From assembly GCA_032158295.1 (NCBI GenBank), contig CM063244.1:20772815-20836814 (forward strand): a DNA stretch of 64,000 nucleotides. The letters are read 5' to 3'. The notes under the pieces were generated by a model, which had not been told where the DNA came from, did not search any database, and saw only the letters and a list, made by a program, of their open reading frames with translations. The translations under genes and the position numbers were made by a program. The stretch comes from Pycnopodia helianthoides. Its lineage: Eukaryota; Echinodermata; Asteroidea; Forcipulatida; Asteriidae. Positions 12,601-24,600 of this stretch are shown here, in pieces (the first letter of the stretch is position 1; every line of letters begins with the position of its first letter).

Positions 12601-15600
12601 CCTCAATATTGAATTAATTTAATAAATATGATTCCATTACAAAAGAAACCTGTCATATAGCGACCTTTGGGCGGGCGGGCGTTTTTACCCCGAGACCCGG
12701 GTAAAAACGCCCGCCAAACTTCCATCCAAAAAGGGTGGAAAATTTCACTTTATCAACATAGTGACTATAATTTTATATTTGCACATAATAGAGGAGATAT
12801 GTAATGGATAAAACCACACATTAATTTCTCTGTGTCTCCAAGAAGTTCTGAGATATTTAACTAAAACTTAAAAAACGGGCGTTTTTACCCCAGTTTACCC
12901 TATATATCTACATTTATATGGGATTAAAACAATCAAACGGTCCCCAAAAACTAAAGGTATACTTTGCCTTTAGACCACCAATATGCATAATATAATTGGA
13001 CAGAACTAACTATGTGTCTATTTTTTTTTGGGGGGGGGGGGATCAGTTTGTACTCACTATCCCTCAGCCATGCACTTGACACGAAGTTCCTTTGTGCGGA
13101 AGGCATCCACTGATGCAGGAGGGGTGTACACAAAAGACGCTGGCCTACTAGGCACGACTTCCACTGTCAAAGAAAATATTTCGTTGAAGATAGAGACAAT
13201 TTAGATGTAGCTGTAACATGAAAGATTTTACAAAGTTTGCAGGCACGATATTTTGTCCTTGGGGGAAAAAAAGTAGGAATATTCTATCGGGTACCAGGGC
13301 TGACCTACATGTTTATATGGTTTAGGCTGGAATAGACTTTTGAGGCTATTTAATCACAGTTTTTCTAATTTTTCCCAAGGGAAAAAATTGGAATCGGACT
13401 TAAGTAGGAATAATGCCTGAGTTTGATATAAGTCATCAATAAAATAGAAGCGCTGGGAGTTCCTCACCATCCTAGGCTCAGGGATGTACCAAAAAAAACA
13501 AGCAAATTGTCTTTGTTATTATCAAGGAAATTCCAGCACATTAAACATAAAACAGGCTCCAAATACTTCTTGAAAAGAGGTGGGGGTGTTCAAGTAATAA
13601 ACAAGGGAAACTGACTGAGTACATCTTTTGGATGAACAAAGACAATTTGACTGGAGCGGAATTTGAACCTGCGACCTACAGATTAACATGCCGGTGCTCC
13701 ACCAACTGAGCTATCTAGCCCCAATGTTGGCGGTCTCACTATTTTTCTTTGTCAATATTTTTGTTCATGGGTGCCAGTCAGAAGCCATTCAACCTGTAAC
13801 TGCCGTATAACCAGGAATCACACCCAAGTTTACGACACAACTTGGGAATCGGCAGCCACGGGATCACCTTAAAGGGATGCAACTTTTTATTTCAAGTATC
13901 GAGTAATAAACCGCAAGGAAACTGACTGGGTAAATTTTAAATAGTTTATTGGTTGAGCAAAGAAAAATTATATTTTTTGTTGCAGGGACATTTGGTTAAT
14001 TACACATAATTTTAATGAGAGAAATTGAATTCAAGCATTACTTCTTCTTTCTTTTTGCCCACTGACAGTCTTCCATATTTCTAGGTTGTATTTTTCATTT
14101 CTGGACGTAGATGTTTTGTTCTTCTGCTTGCATGACACATACATTTACATCGAGGGAGGGAGTGGGGGGGAGGGGGGCTTGTAAAAGGGACTGGACAGAA
14201 GACGGACGGATACCAACCATTTTTCACCACCACCTCCTTGATGGATGAAAGGTGTTGCACGCGCAACAAATCATTCTTGATGTTGCACTGGTAGTTCTTC
14301 ATGTCTTCCATCTTGATGTTGGAGAAGCGCAGGTTGAACTCGGGATCCACGCTGACGCGGTTGTCCAGCACGATCTTCTGACCCGGATTGGAGTCGTCCG
14401 TCCAGAAGACGGAGGGTTTGGGCACGCTCATCTGGTTGTTGCAGGGGATGACGGCTGATTCCCCCCTCTCGAAGGTGTGGACGCTCGGGGAGTCTGTAAA
14501 TGAATCCGTGACTGTGGAAGAGAGAAGAGCAGGGAAAACAAAAACAGCCCAAGATAGAGACTTGTGTGAATGGTTTGTCTGCAGACTTGTTTTTTCATTC
14601 TTAAATCACTTTTCATTTGAACACCTCTGACAATGGACTGAATGAAGTGTTTGCGGTTAAATTACAGGAGCCAAACTGCCGTAAGACAGGTTTGAGACAT
14701 CTGTTGAACTTAGCACACTGTGCGCATGATACTAAATTAAACGGCCAATGAACCAATTTGTGGTGACTCGAAATGAAAAGACCAAACTAAACAATTTCAA
14801 ATTTCAAAATTTCAAAATTTAAAATAAGAGCAACTTTGAAAGCATGACAAGATATTACGTTGTTTAAGTAACTGACTAGGCCCTTTTGCTTACACATACC
14901 CTCAACCTTCTTATATATTTCAGAAGTAGAGAGTTTAAAGCTCAAAGGACCCGGATCCTTCTCGGTCCTCCTTGTTTTGCTTACTATGACTAATGGCCTG
15001 AATCCTTCAAGTTCGTTTTATGGCAGAAACCCCTATCAGCACTGACCCCAATTAAACCCACATCCTTCTAAATGCTCCTGGTTTTGCTCACTATGACTAA
15101 TGGCCTGATTTCTTTTAGATCCTTTTATGACAGGGACCCTATCAGCACTGACCCCCCCCCCAAAAAAAAAAACCCAGATCTTTCTGTATTCCATTTTTAC
15201 CAAGTTGCATCAGACCCTAGTCCTTCTCTTTCCTCTTATGTCAAATACAGCCTGATGACCACATTCCTTTTAATTCCTCCCAAAACAGACACCCACTACG
15301 GCCAAAATCCTTCTCGATCCACCTCCACTGTATAGTCTTTAAACCCCTAGTCCTTCAGATTTATTTACTGCGGCACTAGGGCTAGGCTTTGGGCTGGTTA
15401 GGGTTAATCGATTCCAATGACAAGATTTGTTTAAGACCGAGTGTATACGTACATGCCATGACAAATTCAATCTTAGAGCTTATGGCAACACCGTACTGGT
15501 TTTCAGCAAAGCATCTGTATACGCCTTCTTGTTTGTAGCCTGGTTTCGCCATGCGCAAGTTTCCACCTATGAACTCGTAGCCAGTCCCACTCACATCTTC

Positions 15601-18600
15601 TCCATCTTTTTGCCATCGGTACCTGTTTGGAAAAAGCAGACAACATCTTGGTAGGACACATTGATGCTCACAATGAGGAATCTCGGGAGTGTTAGGGAGG
15701 CATGCACGTGCATGCAATCAGGAAACGGAATTTCATGGCTCTGCTTACCGCCAAATACTGCACTGGCGATCACCCTTCTCCGCTTATTAGGCAAGCACCA
15801 ATTTTCTGCGCGTAAGTGAAGAATGCCTAGTATAACATGGAGTATGCATGCACACAAGCAAAATTTCCCTGCTAACCCGTGAAATACGCTGGATGTAAGT
15901 GCGGAATTCCCTGCTTCCGTAAGTGCTGATTCGTGCTTACGGTAAGCAGAGCCATGAAATTGGGCCCCGGTTGCACTGTCTCAAACAAAGATATAGACCT
16001 CTATCATGGTGCAGACATCTTGATTTTCTCCAATCAATGTTACCAAACCGAGGCTGGCAGGGCAATTAGTCTGGTTCCTTTTTGTACAATGACTATTGAA
16101 TTCATTACTGTTAATGAATACAGGGAACACGACCAAGATGGAAGCAGCAGCATGATAAACATCTATTTCACACGCTTGCATCCACATAAAACATGTACAC
16201 ATAAACCTTCCTATTAATATGTAATGACAAATAGGAAAATGACAAAGGGTATTTTTTGCTCAAGATCCCCTTCATACCCTCCATGAAAAAGATCATGAGG
16301 GCAGACCAAAGAGGGACGACATAGTGAAGATCGCAGGGAAGACCTGGACCAGAGCGGCTAAGGAATGAACAACATGGAAGAATCTGATAGAGGGCTACCA
16401 TCCTGTAGTGGATGAACGATGCCCGGGTACAGGGTACAAGATTATTCGTTCTTCTATTTTCTTTTATGCTGTTTTGTTGTATTTTTTTATCTACATTTTT
16501 TGTTTTAATTATACTTACGTGGGATCTGGAGTTCCCACCGCTTGACAGACGATCTCTGTTTCACTCCTTGGTATGAATACCAAATATGTTTCCGATTGTT
16601 TCGTAATTTTAGGCGGTGATGTTCCTGTACAAACCCAGGCAATATGGAAACAAACAACTATTAGGTTTTTAACACATGTTACATTTGCGTTGTGGTGGTA
16701 AAGAATAGTATTATTTGTGTTTCACCTGTACACCGATGTGTGTTAAGCATAGCATACTCAGTACTCTCCTCGAGTCCTGTGAACAAAATCCACAGGAATA
16801 TTACTCAGGTGGGATTCAAACCCACGACGTTTGCCATTCTTGAGCAGATCTCTTAACCAGTAGACCACCGAGCGTGTCCGGTCGCTAAGTAAAAGCAGTT
16901 CGAATCCTGTATTCGCCGATGTAAATTTAACATCTACTAAAATAGTCGTGGTACTCGCTGCTGAAGTATGGGATTCGAACTGCCTGCAGCTACCAGGCGA
17001 TGGTCTCGCGGTAAGACATCTGCTCCAGAATGGCAAATATCATGGGTTCGAATCCCATGCGAGTAATATACCTGTAGATTTTTTTTTACAGGACTCGGGG
17101 AAAGTAGTGAGTTTACAGTGCTTTACACACATCTGTTTATAGATAAAATACATATAGTATCTATCAAGTTGCATGACATTTTACTTGATGTACACAACAG
17201 GCTTGTTAACTTTAGTTTAGTAAAATTAAAAAACCAAATGTACAGTGTTATGTACATTTGTCCTTCTATTAATCACCATAACTATGTTAAGGTTGTTGTT
17301 GTTGTTGTTGTTGCAAGGATATTTTGGTTTGCTAATTAGAGTGATTAAATGCTGTACAGATTGCAACATGCATTCAAAAACTAGAATCATTGCAATATTT
17401 ACGCCTAGATTACTTTTTTTATTTTTTATTTAAATAATTTGCTTGTTCCCATTCCCAATTCAAAACGGGATCAAAAGTGCAGAGCGAAAAAGTATTTCAC
17501 ATTATGTTTCCAATTGTTGATTCAGCCCTTGTAAACAAACTCACATAGTAATTTACAATTTCTTTTACAGTGCACATCACACCCATTATTAGTCAAACTT
17601 GTATAATTTGCAGAACCAGAAACCTGTCCAAATGCACCACACACATGTACCACGGGATGAGTGTGCTGCCTTGTTTAAAAACCCTGACAATTTTCAACTC
17701 ACAGTGTGCTGTACATTTGAACGATATTTCACACTACCATTCACCTTCCATTTTTTACACTGCAAACACAAAGTGCACACTACTGTACGAACTGATACTC
17801 AAGTTTTGCTGCAGTTGTGTTTATAAGAGTTGTTAATGGCCAGTTAACGTTTTTATTCCAGCTTTAAAAAAAAAAAGGGGCAAATAGACCAGGAAAGGCA
17901 CTTGATAAAGCACGCAAATTGTTAAGCTCCCAAGAATAGCAGAGTTCACAAGGCAGTAAAATGCAATTCCCAGCTGTCTCTTTTCTTCACGATAAAATCC
18001 ACCACAAAAATAACAAGGCCCCCCTCTGGCCTTTTGGGCTAAGGTCATGGGAGGCAGGGGCCCAGCCCATGCAAGTCAAAGCTGGCATAATACAGACAAG
18101 TACCGCTTACCCGAGGTGTATAACAGTGTGTCAGAACCAAGATTCAGATCACAGTTGGGTTTTTTTTTTTAGGGGGTGCTAATTTTTGGGGTATTGTGCG
18201 TGTGTGTGTGTGGGTAGGTATACACATTCAAACCGGGGACCTATAACAAAAGAGGACAATAGGGTCCCCGTTTGGGGAAAGGTCCCCAGTTGGAAAACGT
18301 GTACAAAACCAATGAGAGCTGTTGCCAAAAAGTTAATAGTACAAACAAAAGAGAGACAATAGGAGGTCCCCGATTGCAGGTGTTTACACACTTGTGTGTG
18401 TGTGTGTGAGAATATTTCTGATTTGTCTGAGAGTGAACATGGAATTCTGAAGGGTGGTGGTAAATATCAAACAAAAAGATTACATAAAAAAGTGGGATCA
18501 GACCCGGATCAAGATCCTGCAATTTTAAGGAGGAGGGTTGAGGAGGGTTGAACCCTGCAATTAGGGGATCAGATCCGGCAAAGTGGATTCCAGAACCCAG

Positions 18601-21600
18601 TGTAAACGCAAAAATGGATCAGACACCGCAATTCGATGTGGTATTTTCTGGGTGTTTTTTTTTTCTGGGTTTTTTTTTTTCTGGGAATGGCAGGCTTTTT
18701 GCTCATGTTTTTGTGCGAGACAGCTGTGATCAAAAGTGGGATCAGAGCTGGATCAGGCACTGGTGTACACGCGACACCAGATCTTGATCTGTGGTCGTGA
18801 TATAAAATGCTGAACCTCAATCCACCTTTCTGGATTGAGTGTTAACACGGTGCTGGTTGGGAGTAGGGTAGTGCGAGATAACGCCAGGTTTTAGCATGCT
18901 GGGTGCTCATTTTTCCCCGGGAAAATTGCATCAAGTGTGAAACGAACATGGGTTGACGGTTGGGTTTTTTCCTGGGGTTTTATTTTACTGGGAATTGGCT
19001 CTGTAATGTGAAAAGTGCTACACATTATGTGGAGGGGGTGTGCAAGGTGGGTGAGTGCTTGTTTGAAGTGATTTTGAACTGAACCGTTGGGGGGGGGGTG
19101 AGGGTGGGGGGGCAACATTTCAATGCCTTGTGAACTCATTGCTTCTCCTAAGAAGCAGCAGCCTACCGTCATCCTCGTCACCGTTGCTTGGGTCTGGCAT
19201 AGCGGTTGTGTCTTCTATAGTACATGCAGAACACAGAGCAAGCAGGGAAGGAAAAAGCAGAGTGTGAAGCGGGTACACCATAAATGTGAAAAAAAGCAAA
19301 GAAAATGGCGGTTGAACTAAAAAAAAAAAAAAAAGCAAACTAAAAATGAAATAAAAGAAAACTAAGTGATTCTAACACATTAAAAAACCCTACATGTTCA
19401 TGATGTATAACTAAAACATAGGATCTTGTATGCAAGTTTACAACTTACATATAAAGGGCAACTACACAATGATAATGAAATCAATAAAGAAGGAAATTAC
19501 AGCCCAGTGCTAGGGAAAAGCAAAGTTCTAGAGTAGCGATAACTTCACCTTCAAAAAACAGGGTGGCAAAAATATTTGCAGTGGAGGGGCATACAGCCAT
19601 ACAATACATTAGTTTACATGTACAGAAGAGACCTTCTAACTCATGTATACATGTTTATGGCATAAATGAACAGATATTCCAATATCTCGTGTTTGAAATA
19701 ATTTCTCAATTCCCACCACAATTTGATCTGAATATTTTACAAAAGCCGGGATGGCTGGGACATGATGCATTCTCCATGTCAAGCCTCCCCACCGCCCCCT
19801 AAGGCTTGGACATGATGTAGTTTCCATGTCAAGCCCCCCCCCCATAAAAGTCTACCACATACCGTCCTCCAAAACTCAAATGCAGAGAATTCATACCCAG
19901 TTGGCCAAACCCTAAACAAGGTGGGAAAATTGACATCTAAACTTTCAGAGCCAACTCAATATCAATATGCCTGGGATTTTTTTTTTGATTTTTTTTCTGC
20001 CTACTGTGGAACCATTGTGAGGCCCCAGGGTGAAATTTCACAAAGCTGTAGAGCAGCTCAGCAAAATTCTTTGCAAACGAAGAACCGAGTGGGACGCCAG
20101 TCGCACCAACTGTTACTGTATTTTGGCTGGTAACCTGCTTCTGCTAAGCAAGATTTGTGTGTACTTAGCAAATTTGTGTGCTTACAGGCTTTATGAAAGT
20201 GGGCACTGGTTACAAGAGGGGGAGGAGGAAGGAGGGTGTTTGGGGGAAAGGGGAAGGCACTCTCTGTCCATTATGCCATCAACATGTATGTAAAACTACA
20301 GATGAAGTGTTGCAGCCAAAAGTAGTCTAACAAGCAGGTAACAGTGCTTTAAATGCAATAGGATCCTACCGCTGGATAACTATATGCCTCAAAAAGGGAC
20401 TCGGGAGTACTTGCTTGCTCAGGGCATTTGAATTATTAGCCTCATTTCTCACATTTTTGCAATAAACTATTAATACGCTGCGTGCTTTTGTGCGTGGTGT
20501 GGCCATGGCCGTGGCCGATGGCAACACCATCCGGGAAAAAAAACACATCAACTGGTATAATGAGGAACCATGAGGAAGCTTTTGCAGAATGCAGACTGAA
20601 GATCTAGACATTTAAAACAGACATAACAAATCCTCCTATTGACTCACTGTTCATTGAATAGCATTCAAACTACATTTAGTCCCAAGATTGGCACTTTTGT
20701 CAGTGTAGTACTTGTACATGGCTAAGTTTGTCTACATTTCACAATCATTTCAAAATAGGGTAGCCACATGTATCTAATGGTTAGCTTTTAGGAAACATTT
20801 CAGCCTAGTGGTTTCAAAATTATTGGCCGTTCCAACAGAACCCCTCAACAAATGGTGTCATCAACTACAGTATATAGAATGATCCATTAAGCCCTGCCAC
20901 ACGCCCACCATAACGATTGGCTAGCAACAGCACTATTTATCTTTAAACAATGGTTTCAAGATGTTTTTTCGTTTCCATTTTGTTTTTCTTTGGGTAGACC
21001 TGATATGGCCAGTCATTGCGTAGAGCTTAATGAATCAGAATAGTGGGGGTCCAAATTGCCAATTAAATACATCATCCGTACAGCGTTATGAGCAGCTGGA
21101 AAGGAACGCATACCATACCCTTTTCTATGATTAACCCGCACAAAATGGCAGACAAGGTACCTGCGTGTTGCATATGCAAGGGGTCTACATACATATGTAG
21201 TACATGTATAACAAACATGTTATAAAAAGTCAAGTTCAAGTTCCAATTTGTACTAAGCTATACTCTGTATTTCCAGTATGGCTCCAAGTTTGCCGGCATA
21301 TACATTGTAACTGTTTGTAGTCATTAAGAGCACAAAGAGAGAAGAAATTAAAACACACCAAGAGTTTCGATTACCGCCGAAACAATTGGTAAACCTTTTT
21401 TCTTTTTACCAGCTTATTCAAAATAATGTGTGTTAAGCATAATTTACCCATATTCCCTTAAACATCTACACTGTACTTCTTGTGTCTGTCCTGTGTAGTT
21501 ATTAACAATTTCTTATTGCATTCTAATCATCAGTCTTGTTAATAATGCACACGTCGCCGCCTACACGTACTGTACACAGTGTACACAAGGTAATAAAGAT

Positions 21601-24600
21601 GCTCATTAATAATTACATGTACTGCCGGGTTAGTGTGATGAAAGCAATCTCCATTATGTACATGTAGAATGTAGTGCATGATTAACTAACGATGTATGGT
21701 AGTGCGTCCATGTATGTACATGTAGTACCCTAGGCTCTCCCCCATTCACTTAGCAAATTGGGCTGATACCCAAAACTTGAGCCTGACCCTAAAATGTTCA
21801 CTGATTCACAGGAATAAGTTACCAAAACGTTGAAAATTCATCAAAAGTACTCTCATTGTTTGACAGTCAATTTATAACATGACTGTTGAGGAAAAACACC
21901 CATAATTTTGAAGCATTACATGCTACATACAAGAATCTGCTTTAAATAACTTGTGTCTTGGGGCCCAGTCACATAGGGCAATTTGTTACTGCCCATTGGT
22001 AGGCCACCAACTGCGCTTCACGCAAGAGGAACACTTCCGCAGCACATGAGCTAAGTTTCTGACCATGTCTGGATCCCTAAGTTCTTGCCAAAAGCCTTGG
22101 GGGAGAGCCCTGGTTTAATATATTACCGACCAACCATCCTACATTTCCGCAGTAGTAGTAAGGTATATACCCACAGAGCTGGATCCTTCTGAAGTGTTTG
22201 GTGTGGTTAACTTTGTTATGTGCCCTGATTGGTCACCTAGTGTATCTACAAGGCATGTTGATGCTGCACATGTATGTAAAAACTAGTCAGTTTACCAAAC
22301 TACTTTCAAGAATTCAAGAGTACCTTCAGGCAAAAACGACGCTCCTGCAACTGCAATACAAAAAAATCCCATTTGAAGAAAAAAAAACAGGCAAATAAAT
22401 CATCTTAACATGTATAGTGGGTTCTAAAGGTATCTACACAATGCAATGTATACATTGTCATCTAAAAAGCCTTTATTAGGCCTTGAACTTCGCTCTCTGG
22501 TAAGGGGCACTTCTATTTAAAGGAAAATGTAAAGTTGTATTGGAACTTTGCAAAAGTTAATTTGAGGCCTGCTTCATGCATGGGAAAGATACCGCAACTC
22601 CATCAATATATTACAAACTACTTTTTAAAGTTATTTACATATTATACACATTTAAGTATTCTCCTCTGTAATAAAATTGAAATGATTAAAACAGTAGCAA
22701 ACAAATCAGTAATCTAAGAACTAAATTGTCACCCATTTTGTATCAGCCCTGTAACGGCACACTTCGTACGTCCAACAACCTTACAAGTTACCCAGTCTAT
22801 TCACGGATCAATCCCCCCCGATCCAGGAGTGAGGAAATTCTATTTTCAGAACAAAGAGGGAATTCCGGGATCCAGTAACTGTCCACCGGGTTTTGAAAAG
22901 GAAATTATCAACGCTATTGTCAATGAATAGCTTCCTCCACTTCACACGCCACAGCTGTGGTAACACCAGCTGTAAACACACAGGATCTTCCACCGGTGGG
23001 CAAAGCGGAAGAAACAATACTAGATTCCTCGTTTTTTTTCTGGTCTGCGCTGTCTGTTTAATTAGGAGTAGTGTACCGTGATAGTTTTTAGTTTTGCAAT
23101 GCTAGTCAATTAGGAGCAGTCATGATTTGGTCGGTTAGTCCATGGAGCTACATGTATAACCCTTGATTCATCTACGTCCCAGATCCCACAAGTGCCATTT
23201 TTCGGTGATCACGTCAACAATAAGAAAAGTACCCAAGGTTGATGTTTATCATAACATAATATCTGAAGGGTTCGAGCGGGAACTTTGTTATCGTTTCCAG
23301 AAACTGAAAACTACTCTAAGGGGGGATATGTCTCCTTAGGAATGTGTGTACCAAGCTTACTTTTGATATAACATTTTTTGTATTTTGAGTTAAAAAGGAA
23401 GATTTTATTTTGTAAAGTTTAACAAAAACTTCACAACTTGTGTGTCAGCCTGATGCACAACTCCATTACGCCCATAATTAAGCAAAACACGGATGATAAT
23501 TTTGTGTAGTGATTGGCTTAATATCGCGTCTTGCGTCGCGCCCCGGCTAATTGTAACAGTTACACGCGACTCAAATACGCACTGGTGATCACCAAAAGGA
23601 CTACACTGGTCGATGACGTCGTGTGCATAAGGTCTATACACGTAGCTCCATGGTTAGTCAATGGTCAAATGCAGACCTCTTTTTTTTTCACTAACCTGCA
23701 CCTAAAGGTTATCTTCAACCTAGCAGCGTTTAAGTATACTACACATAGCTGAAAGCTTTGCGCATTGCAAGAAGAGATTTCAATAAGAGCTATAGGCAGT
23801 GTGTAAAAGAATAGCAGCAGCTTTTGAATTTATGAAGCATTTTAAATAAGTATCAACTACATAGGCGTACAAATCTTTGCTTTGTTTGTTATGAGTGTTT
23901 TAAACTAACAAAGTAAAACTTAGAAATACAATAGCAGCAGGTTTTGAATTTGTGAAGCATTATACACACTGTAAATAAGTATCAACTACATATAGGCGTA
24001 CAAATCTTTGCTTTGTTTGTTATGAGTGTTGTGCACTAACCATGTTTATAAACATGGACCAGATAAATAAGTGATTTCACTTTAACAATAAACTTTACCT
24101 CAGTGACCACAACTTTCCTTTACAACTACTACATGTTTGTGAAACTTTTCAAAAGTCAATGTTAGAGTGAACTTGTACACTGTTTTTCCTCCCTCTACTT
24201 CCTACTAGACTCAAACTCGTTCAATACGAAGGTCGGTTCTTTTTACAGTCATCTCTCTCAAAATATTAAAACAATCCAAGTTTTTAAAAAAGAAACGAAA
24301 GTACATTGCGTAAGTTAGGAGGAAGAGTTTGTTCTAGATACCAGCTTGTCTGCCAGCCAAATGGCACAACCACCATTAACCTTTGCCAGGATTTCCCCTC
24401 ACATTTTAATATCAACAGATGTATTTCCGAAACGCATACACACTGGAACTCCTAGAACCATTTGACGCTGCCTGTTGGGATTGTCAGTGTCAGCCTCTAG
24501 GTGCCTCTCTTCTACAGTATGAGCCAGATACAAGTAGCATAATGTGAAAGTAGAACGAAGCTTCCTTGTTATCCTTCCTTGTGTAGCCACCAGCCATGCT

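Larger units (their letters stand above)
10294..13057 (-). other. Intron 6: three nested or adjacent transposon remnants
   Basis: Contents are an inverted-repeat element (10372-10522), a TTAA-type element (10735-12973) and, inside it, a 1.87-kb TA-flanked element (11035-12900). A poly-T/poly-G run (13021-13041) sits just downstream of the exon 6 donor. Confidence 0.85.
13164..14217 (-). other. Intron 5 with SINE copies
   Basis: A full S1 SINE at 13594-13788 is followed by a tail-only fragment at 13892-13968. A G-rich stretch lies at 14155-14178. Nothing is seen in 13164-13590. Confidence 0.8.
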
